DNA of 31,689 nt, taken from the IMG/VR virus record IMGVR_UViG_3300032242_002960, positions 1-31,689 of that record. One strand, written 5' to 3'. The stretch comes from a virus. The position numbers and the translations under genes were made by a program. This document shows positions 1 through 6,949 of the stretch, in pieces. The notes beneath the pieces are model-generated. The model made no database searches and was not told where the DNA came from. It worked only from the letters and a program-made list of their open reading frames with translations. Each line of letters begins with the position of its first letter. Position 1 is the stretch's first letter.

Positions 1-341
1 ATTATTTGCAGCTGCAATGGCCATACTGTCAACGCACTGCTCTAGCTTTAATTCGGGCCAGCCATACTTAGGCACACAGACGCAGTTCCAGATGGCGTAC
101 TCGAACATGGCGTTCCATGCTTGTATTTTGCCACCATTGGCAACGTGGTCAAGTAGCTTAAATAAACCCTTGTCTTTGGTTATATGTGGTTGGCTCTCTG
201 AACAAACTTCTACATTGTTAGGTTGGGTGCCGAACGCAATACACAAGACTTCTGTGCTGGGGTCGTTGGCGTAGATGTCAAGACCATATTCAACAAGGTC
301 TGTCTCGCTGCGTGTTTCAAAGTCGATGCTGTAAACCATAT
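1..341 (-). CDS. DNA polymerase family A, N-terminal 3'-5' exonuclease part (partial)
   Basis: Only the first 113 codons are present; the gene runs off the left edge. The N-terminus reads MVYSIDFETRSETDL and continues with YGLDIYA; the D and E of DFET are the metal ligands of the Exo I motif of DnaQ-like proofreading domains. WNAMFEYAIW near residues 75-85 fits Exo II. This start is typical of phage family A (Pol I-like) replicative polymerases that lack the 5'-3' nuclease. The ATG follows a good AGGAG-type site. It is the last gene of the - strand replication operon seen here, just downstream of a small nuclease gene. The polymerase domain itself cannot be seen, so a stand-alone exonuclease is possible but less likely. 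Confidence 0.85.
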
Positions 342-365
342 ATGCTCCTAAGGCAACCTGACGTA

Positions 366-845
366 TCAGGGTTGTTGTAATAAATCTCCAAGCTTCATTG
401 TATAACAGTTTGCTTTAACTGTGTTAATACTACCAGGATACCGATCTCCTGCGGTCAAGAATACTGCTTTACGCATATACTCTTGTTTAGGATACACGCC
501 TAAATACCATCCTTTTTTGTATGATGGATCTACAGCAACAAAACAGTAGTAATCACAAACCTGACGCGGGTTATACGCTGAGACGTAGCATGTAAAATGC
601 GGTTGAGGTTTATACTTTAACTTCTGCGTCTTTACTTCAATTGATCTACCATCTTGCAACAGCAAATCATGCTCGTAGCTATTCTTCTCAATACCATTTA
701 AAGCAAGGCGCGCTACTTCTTCGCCTAGAAAACCTACTATATTGCCTGCTCCGCCAGTAATGCTATTTGGACGAACGCCAAGCGCAGCAGCTTTAAGTGA
801 TGCGTTTTGAAACATACTGTCTGTAATACTAAACTCTTTAAACAT
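366..845 (-). CDS. PD-(D/E)XK-type small nuclease
   Basis: The product is 159 aa. A helix with GEEVA (about 41-45), then HD at 59-60 and the strand SIEVKTQKL (E70, K72), form the D...ExK pattern of PD-(D/E)XK nucleases (Holliday-junction resolvase or restriction-like fold). The ATG at 845 was chosen because AAGGGG sits at the right distance; the longer open frame upstream runs through a terminator hairpin. It lies directly upstream of the polymerase, so a role in recombination or replication-fork processing is likely. The exact substrate cannot be read from sequence. Confidence 0.65.
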   Translation of the reverse strand: MFKEFSITDSMFQNASLKAAALGVRPNSITGGAGNIVGFLGEEVARLALNGIEKNSYEHDLLLQDGRSIEVKTQKLKYKPQPHFTCYVSAYNPRQVCDYYCFVAVDPSYKKGWYLGVYPKQEYMRKAVFLTAGDRYPGSINTVKANCYTMKLGDLLQQP

Positions 846-857
846 TTTAATCCCCTT

Positions 858-887
858 AAAAAAGGCGTGGGTTTTTACACCCACGCC
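858..887 (-). terminator. Rho-independent terminator, - strand
   Basis: A perfect 9-bp stem GGCGTGGGT/ACCCACGCC (864-872 with 879-887) with a 6-base loop is followed on the - strand by six T residues (complement of 858-863). It lies between the DUF1289 gene and the nuclease gene, only a few bases before the nuclease ribosome-binding site. It may therefore reduce rather than end transcription into the polymerase. The preceding 888-1011 shows no convincing gene. Confidence 0.8.
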
Positions 888-1011
888 AAGTACCAACCAC
901 AAGGAAAAACTAAAGTGGAGGAGGCACAAGCTACGCCTGCCAATTCGTTGATGCCGTGGATAGAAACCCGAAAAATCACCACGTTCTTGATACTCCTCCT
1001 GTCGGGTTGAC

Positions 1012-1197
1012 TTACCTAAAAATATTATCTATTATCTGCTGCTTTTCACTGTTTGATAGGCGCGTCCAAGCTGCAATCTGATCTCTTGTCCTTTGACATC
1101 CCTTGCAAACGCCTGAGAAGTTAAGCGAACACTTTCCCACGCATGGACTTTCCACGTCCACGCTTGGTTCCAGTTGAGTAGATTTAGCGGTGGACAT
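1012..1197 (-). CDS. DUF1289 family small Cys-rich protein
   Basis: The product is 61 aa. It has the DUF1289 pattern: ESPCVGKC, then VCKGCQRT and a helical tail starting with DQIAAW. The four cysteines are spaced as in a small metal or Fe-S binding knuckle. The family is common in Proteobacteria and their phages and has no assigned reaction. The ATG at 1197 is preferred; an in-frame TTG lies two codons earlier and the SD site is weak. The gene starts within about 10 bases of the end of the ribonucleotide reductase gene and is probably co-translated with it. A redox or metal role next to the reductase is only a suggestion. Confidence 0.75.
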   Translation of the reverse strand: MSTAKSTQLEPSVDVESPCVGKCSLNFSGVCKGCQRTRDQIAAWTRLSNSEKQQIIDNIFR

Positions 1198-1206
1198 GCC
1201 CAAGGA

Positions 1207-3081
1207 TCAGATCTCACAAGAACCGGCAGAACATGCCAACATCTGCGCGCCCTCAACGTTGTCTGTATTCTCTTTTAACTGCATCCAATCAATTACTGGC
1301 ATTTTTGCTTTTAAAGCTTCGTACTCTTCTTCGGTGCACTCTTCGTACGGGGCTTGGCGATAACTTCCTCCGTCGTAGGGGAGATAACTAACTCCACTGA
1401 TTTCGTCAAAGTTGTCCCATGTCCATGCTCCAACACTTGGCCAGTCTTTTTCTTCGACTGAGATGGTGACTGAAGGCTTATGCTCGCACCACTGCTGCTG
1501 GTAAGTGAGCCAAAGTCCAAGGTGACCGATTGGGGTGATGTCGCTCCTTGTGAGCCCGTCTGGGGCTCTCTGAGGAAAACTGAAGACGGTAGTTTGGGTT
1601 GGTTTGTAAACGCAGTCTTCAGCTGGTACTCCTTGTCCAACAAGGAATTGGGAGAGAGGATCTTTTTTATCTCCGCGCACTCTTCGGATATAGAATTTAG
1701 AATGGCGAGGGTGGATGCCACTCGCCGAATCAGTGAGCTGGGATACTGTTCCACTTGGCTTGACGCATGTGATAGCAGCGCTGACAGGGATTCCGAGAGC
1801 AGCCGCCCATTCTTTATTTGTATCTCTAGCGCATTCTCTAAGTCTTGTAAGTAATTCATTTAATTCCTCTCCTTGTGTACACAAGATTTTGTTGTCATAA
1901 ATTCCCGTAATCGAGACACCAAGGAGGCGTTCCTCTTCCGTATTTCTTTGCCACACTTTTCGCAAATATGGAAATTTAGTAAAGGTACTTTGAATCGTGC
2001 CAAGGATAGTAGCAAGTCGCACTTTACGCAGTAATGTTTCTCTAGTGTCGTCATGTCGGGCTACTACCTCGCTAAGGTTACAAAATTGATAGGGCCTAAG
2101 AATAATTTCAGAGCAGGGGTTAGTTCCGAATTCAAAGTTAGGATCACGGTTCCCGTACTTCTCCACAGTTTTACGCGCAGCCTCACGATTGAATATCCCT
2201 CTTTCTCCACTATGTGAATTGTATAGAGAAAGCCATTCTTCCATAAACTTTCCAACGGTAGGTGTCTCATTATAAACCGCGCTATTGTTGGCGAGTGCAC
2301 GGTGAGGTGCGGTATCCCACCATGGTCCAGCTTTAGCATGACGAATCCTTTCATCATCAAGATCAGATAACGAGATCATTGCAGAGCGACGTACACCGCC
2401 GACTACAACCACCTCGCCAATTTTACACATCAAGTCATGGCACTCTAATGAATGCAAGCGACGCCCTTTAGCATTTTTAAATGTATTTACTGTAAATTTA
2501 AACAAATCAACTAATGGTTCTGGCCCGGAAGCTCGTCCACCAAAAGTTTTGAGTCGTGTTCCGGCAGGCCGGACATTGCTGACATCCCACTTTGGAATTT
2601 CTCCTGCCCAGAGGTTTGCAAGGAGTAAACGTAATGATTTTGCCCAACCTTCTTTCGAGTCGTGTACGACGATGGTATGCTCTGAATCAAACATTTTTTC
2701 TGGCACTTCTGGCAATTGACTAATGTACTTGGATTCAACTGAGAATCCAACGCCAGTTCCGCAGAGCAAAATAAACATGGCTTCGTCAAAGGCTTTTGGG
2801 TCATCAATTGGGAGATAGCTGCAATTATAGACGCAAGTATTGTCACGATCGGCACTCTTTCCTGCCGTCATCATGGCTCGCATGGACGGCATTACTTCAT
2901 GGTTAAAAATGGCATCGTAGATTTCTTTTTTCAATTTCTCATCTGCAGAAATCTTTTCGGTGCGGCTAAAAATATAGTCTACAAAGCGCTGTGTTGTTTC
3001 ACTCCAATTCTCACGACGACCCTTGTCATCGATAAAACGTGCGTAACGTGAAGCTGCAATGTATTCTCTGTATTGATCCAT
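1207..3081 (-). CDS. nrdJ: Ribonucleotide reductase class II (adenosylcobalamin-dependent)
   Basis: The 624-aa enzyme reduces ribonucleotides to deoxyribonucleotides. Visible motifs: NCSYLPID with C87 (active-site disulfide partner), GTGVGFS (109-114), NPCSEI with C323 and E325 (thiyl-radical Cys and general base), FCNLSEV with C334, SITGIYD, and CVKPSGT near the middle of the C-terminal half. The end is LACSAGSCEI with C617 and C622, the swinging pair that re-reduces the active site. No ATP-cone and no radical-generating small subunit are present, which points to the B12-dependent, oxygen-tolerant class. At 624 aa it is shorter than the Lactobacillus triphosphate reductase (about 740 aa) but usual for phage forms. 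It is read from its own unit between a terminator at 3111-3137 and DUF1289. Confidence 0.92.
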   Translation of the reverse strand: MDQYREYIAASRYARFIDDKGRRENWSETTQRFVDYIFSRTEKISADEKLKKEIYDAIFNHEVMPSMRAMMTAGKSADRDNTCVYNCSYLPIDDPKAFDEAMFILLCGTGVGFSVESKYISQLPEVPEKMFDSEHTIVVHDSKEGWAKSLRLLLANLWAGEIPKWDVSNVRPAGTRLKTFGGRASGPEPLVDLFKFTVNTFKNAKGRRLHSLECHDLMCKIGEVVVVGGVRRSAMISLSDLDDERIRHAKAGPWWDTAPHRALANNSAVYNETPTVGKFMEEWLSLYNSHSGERGIFNREAARKTVEKYGNRDPNFEFGTNPCSEIILRPYQFCNLSEVVARHDDTRETLLRKVRLATILGTIQSTFTKFPYLRKVWQRNTEEERLLGVSITGIYDNKILCTQGEELNELLTRLRECARDTNKEWAAALGIPVSAAITCVKPSGTVSQLTDSASGIHPRHSKFYIRRVRGDKKDPLSQFLVGQGVPAEDCVYKPTQTTVFSFPQRAPDGLTRSDITPIGHLGLWLTYQQQWCEHKPSVTISVEEKDWPSVGAWTWDNFDEISGVSYLPYDGGSYRQAPYEECTEEEYEALKAKMPVIDWMQLKENTDNVEGAQMLACSAGSCEI

Positions 3082-3110
3082 TTATTATTATTCTCTATAT
3101 TGTGGTGGGT

Positions 3111-3137
3111 AAAAAAGGGAGACCACTGGTCTCCCTT
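3111..3137 (-). terminator. Rho-independent terminator, - strand, after the ssDNA-binding gene
   Basis: A 10-bp stem AAGGGAGACC/GGTCTCCCTT (3115-3124 with 3128-3137, loop ACT) is followed on the - strand by a run of six T (complement of 3111-3116). It sits 18 bases after the stop of the ssDNA-binding protein gene and 30 bases before the reductase start, so it separates the two units. Confidence 0.85.
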
Positions 3138-3155
3138 AACTGCATGGTACTACTA

Positions 3156-3674
3156 TTAAACTGCGAAGTCAGTTGCTGCTGTTGAACCGCCGCCTAACTT
3201 TTCGCCATCTTCAAGCTTCTGAAGATTATTAAGACCGCAGGCAATGCCTTTGCTACCATTTGAATTGTAAGCATAGAACGTCAATGAAGCACGTCCAAAA
3301 CACCCGCTATAGAATTCTGATGGGTCAATAATAGCATTCATGTCTGCATCAACAAGACCGGGTTTCTGAGCGCTATTAGCGTTAATGAAATATGAGCCAG
3401 CGTATGCTTCGTCGTCTTTCTCTTCATCGCCATCACGCAATCCGCCTTTTAAACCTTTAGGCACTGCGCCGCCAAAGAATGCTGCTGCATTTGTTTTCAC
3501 ATCTTCAAAAGCTTTCTTCAACTTAGTTACAGTCTCTGTATCGCTTTTAGGGATAATGATTGAAACGCTATACTTTGGTGTGCCGCCTTCGATAGACGAA
3601 GTTGGTTGAAACACGTGCGCATAACTGAAACGCACTTTACCGGTTACTACTTTGCTTTTTGGTGCTGATGCCAT
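3156..3674 (-). CDS. Phage ssDNA-binding protein, DUF2815/Enc34-like
   Basis: The 172-aa product matches the DUF2815 (Enc34 ssDNA-binding) family. The N-terminal strand is VTGKVRFSYAHVFQP, followed by KYSVSIIIPKSD, a central glycine-rich section (FFGGAVPKGLKGGLRDGD), and an aromatic strand FYSGCFGRASLTFYAYN. The fold is an OB-like ssDNA-binding protein that coats template strands during replication. ATG at 3674 is chosen for AAAGGAAA at the correct spacing; the 12-codon upstream extension lacks an SD site. It has its own promoter with a hairpin leader and its own terminator, so it is expressed as a single-gene unit, fitting a protein needed in large amounts. Confidence 0.85.
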   Translation of the reverse strand: MASAPKSKVVTGKVRFSYAHVFQPTSSIEGGTPKYSVSIIIPKSDTETVTKLKKAFEDVKTNAAAFFGGAVPKGLKGGLRDGDEEKDDEAYAGSYFINANSAQKPGLVDADMNAIIDPSEFYSGCFGRASLTFYAYNSNGSKGIACGLNNLQKLEDGEKLGGGSTAATDFAV

Positions 3675-3696
3675 TTTTATTTCCTTTAAAACGTAA

Positions 3697-3745
3697 GAAC
3701 AGAACTTCAATCGGGGTCTGTTCGTCTACCCGTACTATCATTATA
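3697..3745 (-). promoter_or_regulatory. Promoter and leader hairpin of the ssDNA-binding gene
   Basis: On the - strand GTGTATAATGATAG (TATAAT is the complement of 3740-3745) makes a good extended -10. Downstream in the leader, GAACAGA/TCTGTTC (3697-3703 with 3717-3723) forms a 7-bp stem with a 13-base loop, about 22 bases before the ATG. The hairpin could stabilise the message or serve as a binding site for autogenous control. A clear -35 is not visible. Confidence 0.5.
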
Positions 3746-3747
3746 CA

Positions 3748-4005
3748 CTAAGCATCGTAAAAGATACCATGCGTTTCCAAAGCTTTTTTCATAGCTAAAG
3801 CCCTAAGAAAATCTGACATAATCTCGGGCTCGTGCAACGCATCTGGATCTTCTGCTACATAATCTACTACTTCTGCAATGCAACTGCGAATTTCTAATAC
3901 CGACTCGTAGGCGCCGCTTCCAGGCAGCCCATCAAAATCTTTAATAAACTTGTTAATTAGTAGATCTGGTATTTCAAACTTTGAATTTAAGTATTCTACT
4001 AGCAT
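3748..4005 (-). CDS. Hypothetical acidic 85-aa protein
   Basis: Not recognised. The protein is small, acidic and predicted helical, with stretches such as LEIRSCIAEVVDYVAED and DFLRALAMKKALE. AGAAAGG lies before the ATG. It is preceded by the small membrane-protein gene and followed at once by the ssDNA-binding promoter, so it closes the transcription unit that begins with the RecB-like gene at 5294. Confidence 0.7.
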   Translation of the reverse strand: MLVEYLNSKFEIPDLLINKFIKDFDGLPGSGAYESVLEIRSCIAEVVDYVAEDPDALHEPEIMSDFLRALAMKKALETHGIFYDA

Positions 4006-4023
4006 TACAAGCCTTTCTTATTA

Positions 4024-4167
4024 TTATTTTGCAACCATAACTAACCCCACGTTGCCCATTGCATATCCTAAAAACATTATACCTGTCCCTGTTCCGCCTT
4101 TATAGAACTGATCGCAAGCAACCACAAAATAAACGACGCCCATGGCGGCTATCAACCAAGTACTCAT
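4024..4167 (-). CDS. Small two-helix membrane protein (47 aa)
   Basis: It begins MSTWLIAAMGVVYFVVAC and ends FLGYAMGNVGLVMVAK: two hydrophobic segments (about residues 3-18 and 29-46) around a short hydrophilic glycine-rich turn (DQFYKGGTGTG). The ATG overlaps the stop of the upstream gene as ATGA, which is strong support for translation by coupling. No signal-peptide cleavage site is evident; both segments would span the inner membrane. I do not recognise a function. A holin-like role cannot be excluded, but the replication-operon context argues against lysis. Confidence 0.75.
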   Translation of the reverse strand: MSTWLIAAMGVVYFVVACDQFYKGGTGTGIMFLGYAMGNVGLVMVAK

Positions 4168-5294
4168 GCAAAATCTTCCTTTGCGCCGATGTCACGCACT
4201 AACTTAGGTTGACCTTCTGGGCGTACAATTAAATCGCCTAAATCGCTAACAATCTGACCTTTTGGTCCAAGCTTTTCTAACTGAGAAATTGTTTTTAAAG
4301 CAGGTTGTGTATAGATGTCGTCTTTAGTAAATCCGCGCTCTAATAATACATGAGCGGCAAGCGTCTCATCTTTAATCTTACGATGTGTTACGCTCTTTGC
4401 TAGCTTATAACCGAATGGAATAACATTTTCGTTTACTGCGCGCTCTAACGCGTAATTTTGAATATCAGCAGCCCAAGACTTTAACGCATCTGAACGCTGT
4501 AATACCATGTCAAGCTCTGCATCATTCAGCAGCGGAGCAGGGCGGAACTCTAATTTTGCTAATTCGTTTACGAAGTCCGACCGCGCGCGGCACGTCGCTT
4601 TGGCGCGACAGAATTGACAGTGTTCACCAGGAATAAACTCGCCCGTGCCTGCCCATGCTTTTTTAGCTTTTGTTTTGAGGAAGTAATTTGCCCAATCGAC
4701 CAGTTTAGCAATCGTTGTTCCGTCAGTTGATATACTGTCCAAGCGAGGCTGATGGATTGTGTAGCTGACTTCTTTGAGATCTGGATACTCTTCTTTAAAC
4801 TTGCTATAAGCTCCAAGGGCATAGAGTCTGAGCTGTGTGTTATCAAGTGCGTAGACAGGTAAGCCTTTTCCAAACTTGAGGTCGATGACGCGAATGGCGT
4901 GCTTAGAAAGTATAACCACATCGGCTGTACCAAAGCCGTCAGGAACCCAATCACTGAAATCCACGCGTTGCTCAAAGAGCGGCTTATCGCCCTCACCAAT
5001 TTGGCTTCTAACGTATAGAACGTAATTATCGACGTTAGCCTCGAAATCGTCATTGTAATAGGGTGTTGCTTTAATAATTTCGTATTCACGTTCATATTCA
5101 TCTAATCCAATTTGTCCGTAGTAGTGTCTAAGTTTGGCTTCTGCTAATGAGTGAGCCATGGTGCCTTCTTGACTAAAATCAAATTGGTTTGGTCCTCGTT
5201 TTTGCTCTGGGAGTGTTGCTTCAAGTCTTGCAGATGGTGTGCAAGTCAACCAACGTTTGGATGATGAAGCTGATAGTAGCGCGTGTGCCGTCAT
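4164..5294 (-). CDS. RecB/Cas4-like nuclease, DUF2800 family
   Basis: The 376-aa product matches the DUF2800 phage family of RecB-like PD-(D/E)XK exonucleases. It starts MTAHALLSASSSKRWLTC. An acidic position in FGTADVVILS and the strand IRVIDLKFGKG give the D...D-x-K core. The Cys-rich segment EHCQFCRAKATC resembles the C-terminal cysteines that hold a 4Fe-4S cluster in Cas4/AddB-type enzymes; the fourth cysteine may be the C of RWLTC near the N-terminus. The likely role is 5'-end resection for recombination with the ssDNA-binding protein encoded next to it. Start 5294 is used because the longer frame passes through the promoter at 5329. Confidence 0.78.
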   Translation of the reverse strand: MTAHALLSASSSKRWLTCTPSARLEATLPEQKRGPNQFDFSQEGTMAHSLAEAKLRHYYGQIGLDEYEREYEIIKATPYYNDDFEANVDNYVLYVRSQIGEGDKPLFEQRVDFSDWVPDGFGTADVVILSKHAIRVIDLKFGKGLPVYALDNTQLRLYALGAYSKFKEEYPDLKEVSYTIHQPRLDSISTDGTTIAKLVDWANYFLKTKAKKAWAGTGEFIPGEHCQFCRAKATCRARSDFVNELAKLEFRPAPLLNDAELDMVLQRSDALKSWAADIQNYALERAVNENVIPFGYKLAKSVTHRKIKDETLAAHVLLERGFTKDDIYTQPALKTISQLEKLGPKGQIVSDLGDLIVRPEGQPKLVRDIGAKEDFA

Positions 5295-5328
5295 GATTCG
5301 TTTTTCCCGTTTTAATTGTACATAACTA

Positions 5329-5334
5329 ATTATA
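5329..5334 (-). promoter_or_regulatory. Promoter -10 for the 5294-3748 unit
   Basis: On the - strand TTGTATAATTAG gives an extended -10 (TATAAT is the complement of 5329-5334), placed immediately after the terminator hairpin at 5342-5364 and 35 bases before the ATG at 5294. The same TGTATAATTAG core occurs at the left operon promoter (17255-17260) and, less exactly, at 3740-3745. Confidence 0.6.
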
Positions 5335-5337
5335 CAA

Positions 5338-5364
5338 GAAAAAAGGGCGATCATGTCGCCCTTT
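5338..5364 (-). terminator. Rho-independent terminator, - strand
   Basis: A 9-bp stem AAAGGGCGA/TCGCCCTTT (5342-5350 with 5356-5364, loop TCATG) runs on the - strand into a T tract (complement of the A run at 5339-5344). It ends the unit carrying the terminase-small-like gene and directly abuts the next promoter. Confidence 0.85.
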
Positions 5365-5386
5365 ACACCACTATGTGAAATATATT

Positions 5387-5788
5387 TTAGTCTTGCGCTT
5401 CTTTCAGTTGCTTGAGAAGATCGTTGACTGATGCTTGAAAATCAATCGTAACGTCTTGTTTTATATCAGCTTTTACATCATAACGCTCACGATAATCGTC
5501 TGGATACTGCCCTTTTAACGCTAATTCTGCAATGCGGCTATTAAATGCTTTATTTTCGACATTGGCAAGGATCATGTTCTCCCAATACGCTTGGCCATGC
5601 GTTGTAGCCAATGATAGCGTTTCATCAAAGTATGGATCTTCTTTTTTAAGGCGCGCAGCAGTAGCTTTGCTGATCCCTATTGCAGCGTACATGTTCTTTT
5701 GTGAACTGCCTAATTTCCCGAGTTCTAGCACAACTTTTGCATGCTCTTCGTTAAATTTAAAATCTCTTGGTTTTGGTTTAACTGCCAC
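5387..5788 (-). CDS. Probable terminase small subunit / HTH DNA-binding protein
   Basis: The 133-aa product has an N-terminal helix-turn-helix (SSQKNMYAAIGISKATAARL, about 28-47). A helical middle (DPYFDETLSLATTHGQAYWENMI) follows, then the block ALKGQYPDDYRERYDVK that is typical of small terminase subunits, and a C-terminal acidic helix (VNDLLKQLKEAQD) of the kind that contacts the large subunit. The role would be recognition of the packaging site in concatemeric DNA. It is unusual that the gene is in the - strand operon, about 18 kb from the large subunit and on the other strand. A different HTH regulator is the main alternative. Confidence 0.6.
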   Translation of the reverse strand: MAVKPKPRDFKFNEEHAKVVLELGKLGSSQKNMYAAIGISKATAARLKKEDPYFDETLSLATTHGQAYWENMILANVENKAFNSRIAELALKGQYPDDYRERYDVKADIKQDVTIDFQASVNDLLKQLKEAQD

Positions 5789-6041
5789 ACTTCCACCTTT
5801 TTAATGCTGCTGCTTTGCGTGTTGGCTTTCCATTATCGTCCTTCATAGGACCTGGCATGCCTGACATGCGAGCGCAGAATGAGTCTTTACGAGCTCCGCC
5901 TTGTGGCTGTGGTGCTTTTAAATTCGAACCAGTAGCCGCATTATATTTAGCACGACCTTTGGCGGTAAGCCCAGCGCCTTTAGATACAGGCAACTTTTCA
6001 CCACGGCCAATTGTAAGCGAAACATTTTTCTTTGTTGCCAT
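5778..6041 (-). CDS. DUF6321 family small basic protein
   Basis: The 87-aa lysine- and glycine-rich protein carries the conserved blocks GLTAKGRAKYNAATGSNLKAP, DSFCARMSGMPGPM and GKPTRKAAALKRWKC, which I recognise as the DUF6321 phage family. The function is unknown. The basic, low-hydrophobicity composition suggests nucleic-acid or virion association. It overlaps the following terminase-small-like gene by 11 bases, and its ATG overlaps the stop of the gene before it (TAATG), so the three are probably translated as a set. Confidence 0.8.
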   Translation of the reverse strand: MATKKNVSLTIGRGEKLPVSKGAGLTAKGRAKYNAATGSNLKAPQPQGGARKDSFCARMSGMPGPMKDDNGKPTRKAAALKRWKCGS

Positions 6042-6193
6042 TATTTTCTTTTAGCAGTCTTTGCTGAATCTTTAAAATCTTTTGATGTTGGAGCACCTTT
6101 AGCGCCCGGCTTGCGCATCTTCTCGCCTGAACCTGCTTTGATGCGTTCTTGCTTAGCATGGATATTTGCGTATAAACCTGGTTTAGTGGCCAT
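6041..6193 (-). CDS. Small basic phage protein (50 aa)
   Basis: It starts MATKPGLYANIHAKQERIKA and ends SAKTAKRK. The protein is strongly basic with a central GSGEKMRKPGAKGAP turn. Such short MATKPGLYANI proteins recur in aquatic phage genomes next to DUF6321 genes, as here; that is recollection rather than a search. TAATG overlap with the next gene and GGAAAA before the ATG support expression. A DNA- or head-associated role is plausible but not shown. Confidence 0.7.
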   Translation of the reverse strand: MATKPGLYANIHAKQERIKAGSGEKMRKPGAKGAPTSKDFKDSAKTAKRK

Positions 6194-6222
6194 TGTAAAG
6201 TTTTCCTAAATTATTGTAAAGT

Positions 6223-6275
6223 TCTAGGGCTTCCACCTAGACCCTCTTCACTTTTGCGCCTGCGAGTCCAAGGCG
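6223..6275 (-). other. Two tandem hairpins in the leader of the 6193 gene
   Basis: On the - strand CGCCT/AGGCG (6057-type stem at 6257-6261 with 6271-6275, loop of 9) is followed by TCTAGG/CCTAGA (6223-6228 with 6236-6241, loop of 7). They fill most of the 91-base gap between two genes, and no T tract follows, so they are not a simple terminator. They could be a translational control element, a processing site or an mRNA-stabilising structure. Confidence 0.35.
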
Positions 6276-6284
6276 ACTAATTGC

Positions 6285-6545
6285 TTAGAATATTACTGAA
6301 ACGCCAGCCATCTTTTTAGCGATGCCAGTTAGTTCTTTTGTGTATTGACCACTGATAAAGGTATTGATTTCAATAGCCTTGTCGATGATTTCTTCTGTTG
6401 TTGGAAAAGCTGGTGCTAATTCTGCAGCTTCTTTAGACGTCTTGTTGAGTACTTCCCACGCTGCCAAGTTGGCTTCGTGTTGCTTGACCAAAAGGTCTTT
6501 AGCTGCATTGAAAATAGAAAAGCGTAGTTCAAATGGGTTTAACAT
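6285..6545 (-). CDS. Conserved hypothetical helical protein (86 aa)
   Basis: It starts MLNPFELRFSIFNAAKDLL with an AGGAG site. The protein is entirely helical and amphipathic (HEANLAAWEVLNKTSKEAAEL, then EEIIDKAIEINTFISG), giving a phasin-like or small four-helix look. I recall very similar proteins in marine and freshwater phages, always unassigned. It begins its own unit, being preceded by a terminator-like structure at 6581-6612. Confidence 0.72.
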   Translation of the reverse strand: MLNPFELRFSIFNAAKDLLVKQHEANLAAWEVLNKTSKEAAELAPAFPTTEEIIDKAIEINTFISGQYTKELTGIAKKMAGVSVIF

Positions 6546-6580
6546 GTATAACTCCTATGTGTGTTGTGTGTAATGTGTAT

Positions 6581-6635
6581 AAAAAATGCCAGATTCTATG
6601 CAGGTGTCTGGCGACCTGCGGCTTTATTTACAGCC
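6581..6635 (-). promoter_or_regulatory. Terminator with competing hairpin (possible attenuator), - strand
   Basis: GCCAGA/TCTGGC (6588-6593 with 6607-6612) followed on the - strand by ATTTTTT (complement of 6581-6587) is a terminator. An exclusive alternative stem, GCAGGT/ACCTGC (6600-6605 with 6614-6619), overlaps it, so the two cannot form together. A third stem, GGCT/AGCC (6620-6623 with 6632-6635), lies upstream in the RNA. This is the architecture of an attenuator controlling 6545 and the genes after it. The region from 6546 to 6703 holds no gene; 6646-6690 also has GGAGCGC facing GCGCTCC. Confidence 0.5.
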
Positions 6636-6703
6636 TAGGGGGATTGGAGCGCTTCCCAGCGTGTCCTATATACAATAATGCAAATAGCGCTCCAAATTTG
6701 CCC

Positions 6704-6949
6704 TTACTCGTCACCGGGAATAATAATCTTCCTAATCGGCTTTTCTTCTGCCTTTTGCTGACTTTCCATCTTCTTTCGGAACATCGGCATCATGTCATTA
6801 ACAAACTGCTTAGTCATTGCCTCTGCTAACAGGCGGTGTTTCATCTCCTGCTCTTCAGAAATCTTTGCAGTCTTCTCATCAACTGCTTTTTGAATGTCAG
6901 TACTAAAGCCTCGATGCTTTAGGAACTGTCTAATAAAGTTGTCTGTCAA
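6704..6949 (-). CDS. Hypothetical 81-aa protein
   Basis: Not recognised. It is helical, with a charged middle (AVDEKTAKISEEQEMKHRLL), a Met-rich segment (FVNDMMPMFRKKM) and a basic end (EKPIRKIIIPGDE). The ATG overlaps the stop of the preceding gene (ATGA), placing it as the last gene of a coupled run from 8203 down to 6704. Confidence 0.65.
   Translation of the reverse strand: MTDNFIRQFLKHRGFSTDIQKAVDEKTAKISEEQEMKHRLLAEAMTKQFVNDMMPMFRKKMESQQKAEEKPIRKIIIPGDE

Noticed and set aside
875-982. 35-codon - strand frame starting GTG GTG after an AGGAGG
   Set aside because: The stop lies within the terminator hairpin and the product has no recognisable pattern; evidence is only the ribosome-like site.
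1311-2855. Several open frames on both strands within the reductase gene
   Set aside because: They lie inside a gene with full class II reductase motifs and have no motif or ribosome site.
6196-6284. tRNA-like structure in the hairpin pair
   Set aside because: Only two stems, no acceptor stem, T-loop consensus or anticodon arm could be drawn.
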